Origin: Bacteroides luti
Lineage (GTDB): Bacteria; Bacteroidota; Bacteroidia; Bacteroidales; Bacteroidaceae
Assembly: GCF_900128905.1 (NCBI RefSeq)
Contig: NZ_FQTV01000009.1
Coordinates: 62,001-126,000 of the forward strand
Length of the DNA: 64,000 nt
Reading direction: 5' to 3'
Made by a program: the position numbers and the translations under genes. The notes under the pieces are model-generated. The model did not search any database. It worked only from the letters and a program-made list of their open reading frames with translations, and was not told the DNA's origin. Shown in pieces: positions 25,370 through 32,835 of the stretch. Within the stretch, counting starts at the first letter, position 1; the number at the start of each line of letters is the position of its first letter.

Positions 25370-25377
25370 CAAAGTTA
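25370..25377 (-). promoter_or_regulatory. Predicted -7 promoter element of the M64 peptidase gene
   Basis: Exact TAnnTTTG match (TAACTTTG on the minus strand), 19 bp upstream of the ATG at 25351. Confidence 0.55.
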
Positions 25378-25466
25378 AGAAATTTTAGAGTAAGAAGAGA
25401 AAAACTAAACTGTAGAATTAGTATAAGTATGAAATTATAATTTTTTTAAGAATAAAAGTGATAGTT

Positions 25467-25495
25467 TACGTATTTTTTTGCTAAAAAAATACGTA
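25467..25495. promoter_or_regulatory. Perfect inverted repeat at the Lrp-type regulator promoter, candidate operator
   Basis: A perfect 13 bp inverted repeat (TACGTATTTTTTT, loop GCT, then its complement) ends on the first two bases of the -7 element of the regulator gene. Lrp/AsnC proteins often repress their own genes through AT-rich palindromes at the promoter, so an autoregulatory operator is likely (inference). It could also act as a terminator-like hairpin for transcripts arriving from either side. Confidence 0.55.
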
Positions 25496-25501
25496 GCTTT
25501 G
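25494..25501 (+). promoter_or_regulatory. Predicted -7 promoter element of the Lrp-type regulator gene
   Basis: Exact TAnnTTTG match (TAGCTTTG), 24 bp upstream of the ATG at 25526, overlapping the end of a perfect inverted repeat. Confidence 0.6.
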
Positions 25502-25525
25502 CATTCGTAATTATAAAATAAAAAT

Positions 25526-26023
25526 ATGGGATATCATCAATTAGATCGTTTGGATAAAGAAATTCTTAGACTGATAGCAGATAATGCTAGAATTCCTTTC
25601 CTGGAAGTAGCACGCGCATGTAATGTTTCTGGAGCAGCAATTCATCAACGCATACAAAAACTAACCAATTTAGGTATATTGAAGGGATCTGAATATGTGA
25701 TAGATCCGGAGAAAATTGGTTATGAAACATGTGCATATATTGGACTTTACTTAAAAGATCCATCTAGTTTTGAGGCGGTAAGAAAAGCCTTGGAAGATAT
25801 ACCTGAGGTTGTGGAATGCCATTATACCACCGGCCAGTATGATATGTTTATTAAGATTTATGCAAAGAATAATCACCATTTACTAAGTGTTATTCATGAT
25901 AAACTTCAGCCACTTGGCTTGGCGCGCACAGAAACATTGATTTCTTTCCACGAAGCCATCAAACGTCAGATGCCAATCCTGGATGATGAAGATGATGAAG
26001 AAGGCATTCAACGCCTTTCGTAA
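25526..26023 (+). CDS. Lrp/AsnC family transcriptional regulator
   Basis: This 165-residue regulator has an N-terminal winged helix (about 4-60, LDRLDKEILRLIADNARIPF and the VSGAAIHQRIQKL recognition region) and a C-terminal RAM/AsnC ligand domain (about 70-148, with VVECHYTTGQYDMFIKI), as expected for Lrp-type octamers that sense amino acids. The C-terminal tail is acidic (DDEDDEEG). It has its own promoter with an overlapping palindrome. Its 3' end overlaps the convergent folA gene by 16 bp. The ligand and regulon cannot be read from the sequence. Confidence 0.93.
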   Translation: MGYHQLDRLDKEILRLIADNARIPFLEVARACNVSGAAIHQRIQKLTNLGILKGSEYVIDPEKIGYETCAYIGLYLKDPSSFEAVRKALEDIPEVVECHYTTGQYDMFIKIYAKNNHHLLSVIHDKLQPLGLARTETLISFHEAIKRQMPILDDEDDEEGIQRLS

Positions 26024-26502
26024 TTAATAAAAGTATACGGGTAGTGGTGCTTTTCATCAATAGGATGAGGCTCTCTGCCCGTTTCTTTCCATTCTTCACT
26101 TTTTATTTCAGGGAAAAATGCATCTGCATCTTTTGTTATGTCTTCAATTAACGTCAGATAAATTGCATCTGCCTTAGGCATTGCCTGTTTATATACGCTA
26201 TCTCCTCCTATAATAAATACTTCTTTCTCATCTTTGCAAGCTGCAATAGCTTCATCTAACGATGAAAATCTTTCAGCTCCGGTAAATTCTGCATTAAGAT
26301 TTGTAGAAAGAACAAGGTTTCGTCTGTTTGGTAAAGCACCCTTTGGTAAGGATTCAAAAGTTTTCCTGCCCATAATAATTGTATGCCCCGTTGTTAGTTC
26401 TTTAAAACGCTTCATATCATTTGGGACTCTGTATATAAGCTGATTACCTCTGCCGATGGCATTATTTAGTGATGCTGCAACAATAATTGAGACTTTAGTC
26501 AT
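26008..26502 (-). CDS. folA: Dihydrofolate reductase
   Basis: This 164-residue enzyme reduces dihydrofolate to tetrahydrofolate with NADPH, restoring the cofactor consumed by thymidylate synthase. The sequence shows the N-terminal strand VSIIVAASLNNAIGR, the catalytic acid in VPNDMKRFK (Asp29), MGRKTFESLP and the GG of the NADPH site in VFIIGGDSVY. The position of the usual Trp before the acid carries Tyr-Arg instead, seen in some Bacteroidetes enzymes. It follows thyA by 11 bp, a functional pair. Its 3' end overlaps the Lrp-type gene. Confidence 0.95.
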   Translation of the reverse strand: MTKVSIIVAASLNNAIGRGNQLIYRVPNDMKRFKELTTGHTIIMGRKTFESLPKGALPNRRNLVLSTNLNAEFTGAERFSSLDEAIAACKDEKEVFIIGGDSVYKQAMPKADAIYLTLIEDITKDADAFFPEIKSEEWKETGREPHPIDEKHHYPYTFINYERR

Positions 26503-26513
26503 ACGGTTTTCTT

Positions 26514-27308
26514 TTATACAGATACTATACCTTTAATATGAGGATGTGGATTATAGTCGGTAAGTTCAAAATCTTCGAATTTGAAACTGAATATATCTTT
26601 CACATCTGAATTAATTTTCATTTTAGGAAGCGGGCGAGGCTCTCTTGAAAGTTGAAGCTTCACTTGTTCAAGGTGATTTACATAAATATGTGCATCTCCA
26701 AGTGTATGAATAAAATCACCAGCTTTAAGTCCAGTAACCTGTGCCATCATCTGAAGCAATAAAGCATAAGATGCAATATTAAATGGGACTCCTAAGAATA
26801 TATCAGCGCTACGTTGATAAAGTTGTAAACTCAATCTTCCGTCGGCTACGTAAAACTGAAATAAAATATGGCAAGGAGGAAGCTTCATGCTATCAATATC
26901 TGCAACATTCCAGGCACTAACAAGCATACGGCGAGAGTCTGGATTGTTTTTAATAGTATCAACAATCTCTTTTATCTGGTCAATATGTCCTCCTTTATAG
27001 TCAGGCCATGAACGCCATTGATAACCATAAATATGTCCTAGGTCACCATTCTCGTCGGCCCATTCGTTCCAGATTCTTACACCATTGTCCTGAAGATATT
27101 TAATGTTTGTATCTCCTTGCAAAAACCAAAGAAGTTCATGGATTATCGATTTCAGATGAAGCTTTTTGGTTGTTAAACATGGAAAACCATCGTCCATATT
27201 AAAACGCATCTGATGTCCGAATACACTAATAGTTCCGGTTCCCGTACGATCGCTTTTCTGGGTACCTTCTTTCATGACTCTGTCGAGTAAATCCAAATAT
27301 TGTTTCAT
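26514..27308 (-). CDS. thyA: Thymidylate synthase
   Basis: This 264-residue enzyme methylates dUMP to dTMP using methylene-tetrahydrofolate. The catalytic Cys lies in [34 protein letters not shown] and the C-terminal PHIKGIVSV are the usual substrate-binding elements. The ATG at 27308 gives exactly the 264 residues of the E. coli enzyme; a longer frame starts at a TTG in the promoter region. It is followed by folA, which recycles its product dihydrofolate. The TAAGTTTG promoter is at 27329. Confidence 0.97.
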   Translation of the reverse strand: MKQYLDLLDRVMKEGTQKSDRTGTGTISVFGHQMRFNMDDGFPCLTTKKLHLKSIIHELLWFLQGDTNIKYLQDNGVRIWNEWADENGDLGHIYGYQWRSWPDYKGGHIDQIKEIVDTIKNNPDSRRMLVSAWNVADIDSMKLPPCHILFQFYVADGRLSLQLYQRSADIFLGVPFNIASYALLLQMMAQVTGLKAGDFIHTLGDAHIYVNHLEQVKLQLSREPRPLPKMKINSDVKDIFSFKFEDFELTDYNPHPHIKGIVSV

Positions 27309-27328
27309 TGGTGTTTTTATTTTGAATG

Positions 27329-27336
27329 CAAACTTA
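27329..27336 (-). promoter_or_regulatory. Predicted -7 promoter element of thyA-folA
   Basis: Exact TAnnTTTG match (TAAGTTTG on the minus strand), 21 bp upstream of the thyA ATG at 27308. Confidence 0.55.
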
Positions 27337-27411
27337 ATCAAAAAAGTTCTTTTGATGAAAGATTTGTAGCTGAAATAGATTCAATGAATAAACCTTTCCT
27401 TGTGCATGCTC

Positions 27412-28335
27412 TTATTTGGATGCAATCTTTTTGAACCAGGGAAATCCTTTCTCCGCTATATATACTCCGCTTAGGATAAGTAATGCTCCTGCAATAGCAA
27501 ATGGTGTGATTGTTTCGTTTATGATTATGGAAGAAGTTATAAGAGTAACCAGCGGAACAATATATACGTAATTAGTAGTACGAACTGCTCCTAAATGCTT
27601 GATACACATATTCCATAATATGTAACAGAGCATGGAAGCTACTACTCCAAGAAATATAAAATTCCCTAAAACGGTTGGTTGAAAAAGTATATGAGTATCT
27701 GTTGTCAGCGGTGAAATGAGAAAAGTAGGCAATAAAGTTATTATTCCGTAAAAGAAAACTTTTCGGGTTATAAGTAAAGTTGAGTATTTCTTATCCAGTC
27801 TTTTTAAAATTATACTGTAAAAAGCCCACATTAATGCAGCAGTGATTGTTAGAAGATCTCCAGCCGGGTTAATTTTCAAAATAAAGCTACCGTTGAATAC
27901 AACAAAAGCTACACCTGCCAAAGCAATAAAAGAACCCGATATAAGATTTTTCTTAAATTTTTCACCTTTGATGAATAGATGTGATAGAATAGCTGTAAAG
28001 ATGGAAGCTGTACATACTATTAGCGATACATTGGAAGCTAAAGTTATTCCTAGTGCTCTGTTTTCGGCAATAAAATAGAGTGAGCCTCCGCATAAGCCTG
28101 TTGCAATAAATAAAAGCTCATCTTTTAGATTGTTTGCAAAGAGTTTACGTGGACAAATTGTCCAGATGCAGATATATGCAATTAAGAAACGATAGAAAAG
28201 AATATCTTCGGGAGAGAGACCTTGCTTAATAAGCACTTTGGTTGATATAAATGTAGTTCCCCAGATTATTACCGTAAATAAAGCCATGATATGGTAAACA
28301 CTATTGTTTCCCTGCTTGTTTATGATGATGCTCAT
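27412..28335 (-). CDS. EamA/DMT family transporter
   Basis: This 307-residue inner-membrane protein has about ten membrane segments in two EamA repeats, the first ending near residue 150 and the second near 298. The first-helix motif IIWGTTFISTKVLI is typical of the drug/metabolite transporter superfamily. The substrate is unknown; relatives export amino acids or metabolites. The ATG at 28335 is preferred over 28401 because the promoter element (28378-28385) lies between them. It is 103 bp upstream of thyA with its own promoter. Confidence 0.9.
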   Translation of the reverse strand: MSIIINKQGNNSVYHIMALFTVIIWGTTFISTKVLIKQGLSPEDILFYRFLIAYICIWTICPRKLFANNLKDELLFIATGLCGGSLYFIAENRALGITLASNVSLIVCTASIFTAILSHLFIKGEKFKKNLISGSFIALAGVAFVVFNGSFILKINPAGDLLTITAALMWAFYSIILKRLDKKYSTLLITRKVFFYGIITLLPTFLISPLTTDTHILFQPTVLGNFIFLGVVASMLCYILWNMCIKHLGAVRTTNYVYIVPLVTLITSSIIINETITPFAIAGALLILSGVYIAEKGFPWFKKIASK

Positions 28336-28377
28336 ACTCTGATAATTTATTTTTTTGATAGGCTTACCTATCATTTG

Positions 28378-28385
28378 CAAAGATA
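28378..28385 (-). promoter_or_regulatory. Predicted -7 promoter element of the EamA transporter gene
   Basis: Exact TAnnTTTG match (TATCTTTG on the minus strand), 43 bp upstream of the ATG at 28335. Confidence 0.55.
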
Positions 28386-28580
28386 AATAAAATCCTGTCA
28401 ACTTGGAAATAATGATTTAATAGCTTGAATCTTAGTGATGTATGGCTTGATATACAGCTTCTTAGCTATTGTAATATTATAGTAACAATAATGACTTTAT
28501 AATGTAATTGATGCGAAATGACAATGAAATATTTCAAACCTTACTTTGCAGTGTCAAAATAACAATAAAAACACTTAGTT

Positions 28581-29846
28581 ATGAAAAAGATTTTAGTAGG
28601 CTCTCTTTTATGTCTTTCAACTGTGTCAGTGCTGGCTCAGGAAGTTGAATTAACACCGCTCGAAAAAACGCAGGCAGAGACTGAACGAATAAGTTCGCTT
28701 GTTGATAACTTAAATAAATTAAAAATATCTGGTTATATTCAGAGCGATTTACAGTTCGGTCAAAAAGATGCAAGTTTAAAAGTAGGAAGTGCAAAAGCAA
28801 GTACGGAAGATAATTATACACGTATAGGTTTACGTCGTGGTCGTCTGAAATTTACTTATTCAGATTTATTTGAAGGCGCTCCTAATACTGCGGTAGCTCA
28901 GTTTGAAATGACAGAAAAAGCTGTAGAAGTAAAGGAACTATATTTAAGTGTAACAGAACCATGGACTAAATGGGTATCACTTCAGGCTGGTGTGGCTAAC
29001 AGACCATTTGGATATGAAATTCCTTATTCATCAAGTTCTCTTGAAACTCCCGAAAGAAGTACAGCTTGTAATATCCTTTTTCCAAATGAAGTCGATTTAG
29101 GAGGTATGTTAACTATTCAGGCTCCAAAAGATCATGCCTTGAATCCTTTTAAACTTGAAACAGGATTATTTGCGGGTAATGGCATGAAACAAGATATTCA
29201 CAACAGAAAAGACTGGATTTCTCATCTTTCATATAAAAAGTCTTATGACAATTTACAATACGGATTGGGTGCTTCTTTATATTTAGGAGGTACATATCAG
29301 GGAACTGCTAATGTGTATGAAATGTCTGGAAAACAATTTGTGAAAGTAAATAATGCAAAAGTCGGTGATTATTCAGATCGTACTTATTATGGTCTTGATG
29401 GACAATTACTTTTATCCACTGGTGCTGGTATGACAACCTTACGTGCTGAAATGATGGCTGGAAAACAACCTGGTGCGCTAGGTGATTCAAAGAGTCCTAA
29501 TGCTTCTTCTCTACCTACAACCGACACTTATCGTCGTAACTTTATGGGATACAATATTTATTTGATTCAAGACTTGGGACAAACAAAACACTCTTTAGTT
29601 GTGCGATATGATTCTTACGATCCTAATACAAAATTATCAGGTGACGAAGTTGGTATTGGTGGTACTGGCAAGGGAGATATTGCAAAACACAATATTGGTA
29701 TAGGCTATCTTTATAGAATGAACAATAACTTCAGATTGATGGCATATTATGATATGGCCTTTAATGAAAAGTCTAAGAATCTTACAGGATATAATTCAGA
29801 CCTGAAAGACAATATTTTCACATTAAGATTACAATATAAATTTTAA
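28581..29846 (+). CDS. Outer-membrane porin, probably phosphate-linked
   Basis: This 421-residue outer-membrane protein has a signal peptide (ending LAQ, about residue 20), a short helical segment with coiled-coil character (about 25-47, TPLEKTQAETERISSLVDNL) and a beta-barrel that opens KISGYIQSDLQFGQ and ends LRLQYKF with a terminal Phe. The architecture fits the OprP/OprO-like porin group. It is 29 bp upstream of a PstS-like binding protein, suggesting phosphate uptake across the outer membrane. A near-match promoter (TTACTTTG, 28541-28548) lies 33 bp upstream, the same octamer as before the macroglobulin gene. Confidence 0.85.
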   Translation: MKKILVGSLLCLSTVSVLAQEVELTPLEKTQAETERISSLVDNLNKLKISGYIQSDLQFGQKDASLKVGSAKASTEDNYTRIGLRRGRLKFTYSDLFEGAPNTAVAQFEMTEKAVEVKELYLSVTEPWTKWVSLQAGVANRPFGYEIPYSSSSLETPERSTACNILFPNEVDLGGMLTIQAPKDHALNPFKLETGLFAGNGMKQDIHNRKDWISHLSYKKSYDNLQYGLGASLYLGGTYQGTANVYEMSGKQFVKVNNAKVGDYSDRTYYGLDGQLLLSTGAGMTTLRAEMMAGKQPGALGDSKSPNASSLPTTDTYRRNFMGYNIYLIQDLGQTKHSLVVRYDSYDPNTKLSGDEVGIGGTGKGDIAKHNIGIGYLYRMNNNFRLMAYYDMAFNEKSKNLTGYNSDLKDNIFTLRLQYKF

Positions 29847-29875
29847 TAGATAACACTTTAACAATAAAAATAAAG

Positions 29876-30682
29876 ATGAAAAAGATTATTTTAGCAATAG
29901 CATTGATTTGCAGTATAGCTCAAGGATCATTTGCTCAACGTGTGAAAGGTAGTGATACAGTGTTGCCATTGGCCCAGAAAGAGGCAGAAGCATTTAATAA
30001 AAAAGGTGGAAATGTAACAGTAACAGGTGGCGGTAGTGGAGTAGGTATAGCTGCTTTGCTTGCCGGAACAACAGATATAGCTTCGGCATCTCGTAAAATT
30101 AAGTTTGATGAAAAAGTAAAATTCCAGCAGGCTGGTAAATCTCCTGTTGAAAAGATCATTGCTTTCGATGCTTTGGCTGTAGTTGTTAATCCTGGAAATA
30201 AAGTAAGTGAATTAACTCGCCAACAATTGGAAGATATCTTTACCGGTAAAATTACTAATTGGAAACAAGTTGGTGGTGCAGATCTTGCTATCGTTGCTTA
30301 CTCAAGAGAAACAAGTTCCGGTACTTACGAATTCTTTAAAGAACATGTATTGAAAAACAAGAACTACAAGAAGAATATTCTTTCTATGCCTGCAACAGGA
30401 GCAATCATTCAATCTGTAAGTCAGACTAAAGGCGCAATTGGTTACGTTGGTTTAGCTTATTTGGAGAATGATGTGAAAGCAATCAAGGTTTCTTATGATG
30501 GTAAAAGTTTCGTTGCTCCATCTGTAGCAACAGCTAAGAATAAAACATACCCGATTGTTCGTCCATTATTCTTCTACTATGACAAGAAAAATACTGCCAA
30601 GTTAACTCCATTTATTAACTTTGTAGAATCGGCTCAGGGACAGGATATAGTTGACAAGGTTGGATATATTTCTTTAAAATAA
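29876..30682 (+). CDS. PstS-like phosphate-binding protein
   Basis: This 268-residue periplasmic binding protein has a signal peptide (ending FAQ, residue 20) and the phosphate-binding elements of PstS: KGSDTVLP, TGGGSGVG, ASASR and SRETSSGTYE. It follows the porin gene by 29 bp. The permease and ATPase genes pstC, pstA and pstB are not in the window, so the pair must work with components encoded elsewhere. Specificity for phosphate is inferred from the binding-site motifs. A hairpin terminator follows at 30708. Confidence 0.88.
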   Translation: MKKIILAIALICSIAQGSFAQRVKGSDTVLPLAQKEAEAFNKKGGNVTVTGGGSGVGIAALLAGTTDIASASRKIKFDEKVKFQQAGKSPVEKIIAFDALAVVVNPGNKVSELTRQQLEDIFTGKITNWKQVGGADLAIVAYSRETSSGTYEFFKEHVLKNKNYKKNILSMPATGAIIQSVSQTKGAIGYVGLAYLENDVKAIKVSYDGKSFVAPSVATAKNKTYPIVRPLFFYYDKKNTAKLTPFINFVESAQGQDIVDKVGYISLK

Positions 30683-30707
30683 GAATTCTATTCTCTATAT
30701 TATTTTC

Positions 30708-30750
30708 AAAAAAATCATTCTTTGGTAAGAGTACCGGAGGATGATTTTTT
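30708..30750. terminator. Bidirectional intrinsic terminator between the PstS-like and PorE-like genes
   Basis: An 18 bp stem containing three G-U pairs joins AAAAAATCATTCTTTGGT to ACCGGAGGATGATTTTTT around an 8-base loop. Its right arm overlaps the last bases of the convergent PorE-like gene. Confidence 0.75.
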
Positions 30751-32731
30751 ATTTGTATAGCTTATAAGTAGTTCTTACCACTTTGAATTCTGTACGTCTG
30801 TTTATTGCATTGCAGATTTCTTGCTGTTCGGCAGGAAGTTTAAGTATAAAATCTTCAGTGAGTACATCACCTTCTTTTAGGAACTGGTGTTTTTTTGCAA
30901 TACGCTTATTTATTACTTTAGGCTGTGACTCTCCATATCCTTTTGCTGTAAGCCGATTTATATCAATGCCTCCTGCTACCAGGAATTTAACAACAGCTTC
31001 GGCTCTACGTTGAGAAAGCCCTTCATTATAACTATCATTCCCAAAATAGTCACAATGAGCATTAAGTTCAATTGTTATATTAGGATTATCATTCAGCATC
31101 TTGATTAAATCATTCAGTGCTTTGGTTGATTCTGCAGTTAAGGTTGCTTTATCAAATTCGTAAAAGATATTATCGATTAACACCGGGCGAGTTATGGAAG
31201 CCAAAGGAAATTCTAATTCATAGTTCTTGCTTTCATTTATGGAATCTGTTGTAAGCTCTTGCTTACAATTTAAATAGCCACGGCAGTTGGCCAGCATTAC
31301 GTAACTTTGTCCCCGCTCTAGCTTTTGTGTGAAAGAGCCATCTCCTTTTACACTAACTCTCAGATTTGTTCCATCTTGTCCCACAATACTGACAGTTGCT
31401 TCGGGCAGAGCGTCACCTTCTTTATCATATACCCATCCGGTGACAGTATGAGCTATCTCAGGTAATTCGAATGTGTAAATATGATCCCACCCGCGAGCAT
31501 CTTTTCGGTTAGAACTGAAAAAGCCCCGTTGAAGCCCGGGCTCAAAAGTCATACCGAAATCATCGCTTTCTGAATTCATTGGTGACTTTAAATTTTCAAC
31601 CGTCCAGTTTCCCAAACTGTCTTGCTGAGCCCGATAGAGATCCAAGCCACCCATTCCCGGATGTCCGTCCGATGAAAAGTATAAATCGCCGTTATCCTTT
31701 ATAGTCGGGAACATTTCATTACCGGGGGTATTAATTGCATCTCCAAGATTTTCTACAGCTCCGAATCCTGAATTAGAAACAGGTACTCTCCAAATGTCTT
31801 TGCCACCATATCCTCCAGGCATGTCGGAAGAAAAATAGAGATAATGACCATTGGGAGAAATAGCCGGATGTGCAAAAGATGATAATGTATCTTTTGTTAT
31901 AATGCATTTTTGCGGAGCCCCCCAGTTAGCGCCGGTACGTTGTGATACATAAATCTCGGCATATACAGGAGAGTTTGCATCAATTCGGCAACGGGTAAAG
32001 TACATTGTTTTTCCATCAGCAGTGAATGAACATGCGCCATCCTCAAATTCAGTATTAACTTCCGATTCGAGTCTTTCGGGTGGTAACCAGTTCCCTTTCT
32101 CATTCTTTTTAGCCATAAAGATATCAGCGCTTTTCATTCCTGTAATTCCATTCAGGTTATTTCCCTTAGCCTTATCTCGAGTAGAAGTAAAATATATCTG
32201 ATCTATATCTTTACCGGCATACATTGGTGAGTATTCACTACGGTTGGAGAGGAAAAGAGGAAACTTTTTCACGATGTATCTCGTAGGATTCTTTTTCCAT
32301 TCAGGAGCCAGTTTGCAGGATATCAGTCCGTTCTTTGCAAGTATATTACCGGGCTTATAAGATAGAAATTGCTCATAACTCTTAATAGCAGACTTATAAT
32401 CTCCTGTTTCCTTTTGCGATTCTGCCAGATAGAAAAGAGCAATGCTATCATGGTATTTGTAACGAATGGCATTGATGTATGCAGCTTTGGCACGAACAGA
32501 ATAATTTGTGAGCCGATAACAATCGGCCATTTTGTATGCTATCTCTCCCTTTTTCTTCCGTTCTTTTGCAGGTATATTAGTATAAGCTTTTTTGTAAAAC
32601 TTAGCTGCATCATAATATTCGCCTAAAGCATAACTTTCATCACCTTTCTTAATGCTGCTTTCCCAACCACATGATTGAAGTAGTGAAAGCAGAAGACAAA
32701 TAGTGGCTATTTTACTAAGAATCTTTTTCAT
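30749..32731 (-). CDS. PorE-like OmpA-family lipoprotein (TPR, beta-propeller, OmpA domain)
   Basis: This 660-residue lipoprotein has a lipobox LLQSCG (Cys21), tetratricopeptide-like helices (about 30-150), a PD40-type beta-propeller (about 160-420, with repeated YFSSD and YFTSTR strings), a carboxypeptidase-regulatory-like domain (about 430-515) and a C-terminal OmpA peptidoglycan-binding domain (about 520-655, with LNAHCDYFGND and SQRRAEAVVKFL). This order is that reported for PorE of the type IX secretion system. A porQ-like gene lies at 15927, but the core T9SS genes are not here. It probably links the outer membrane to peptidoglycan. No TAnnTTTG element is found just upstream. Confidence 0.85.
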   Translation of the reverse strand: MKKILSKIATICLLLSLLQSCGWESSIKKGDESYALGEYYDAAKFYKKAYTNIPAKERKKKGEIAYKMADCYRLTNYSVRAKAAYINAIRYKYHDSIALFYLAESQKETGDYKSAIKSYEQFLSYKPGNILAKNGLISCKLAPEWKKNPTRYIVKKFPLFLSNRSEYSPMYAGKDIDQIYFTSTRDKAKGNNLNGITGMKSADIFMAKKNEKGNWLPPERLESEVNTEFEDGACSFTADGKTMYFTRCRIDANSPVYAEIYVSQRTGANWGAPQKCIITKDTLSSFAHPAISPNGHYLYFSSDMPGGYGGKDIWRVPVSNSGFGAVENLGDAINTPGNEMFPTIKDNGDLYFSSDGHPGMGGLDLYRAQQDSLGNWTVENLKSPMNSESDDFGMTFEPGLQRGFFSSNRKDARGWDHIYTFELPEIAHTVTGWVYDKEGDALPEATVSIVGQDGTNLRVSVKGDGSFTQKLERGQSYVMLANCRGYLNCKQELTTDSINESKNYELEFPLASITRPVLIDNIFYEFDKATLTAESTKALNDLIKMLNDNPNITIELNAHCDYFGNDSYNEGLSQRRAEAVVKFLVAGGIDINRLTAKGYGESQPKVINKRIAKKHQFLKEGDVLTEDFILKLPAEQQEICNAINRRTEFKVVRTTYKLYK

Positions 32732-32835
32732 TTTACTGATGACGAATTACTTAATAATAACTACAATCTGTCTCGTTTATTGTGATTTGTAACTGTTATA
32801 AGTTAAAATAAAATAGGAGCAAGGTCTGATTTATT

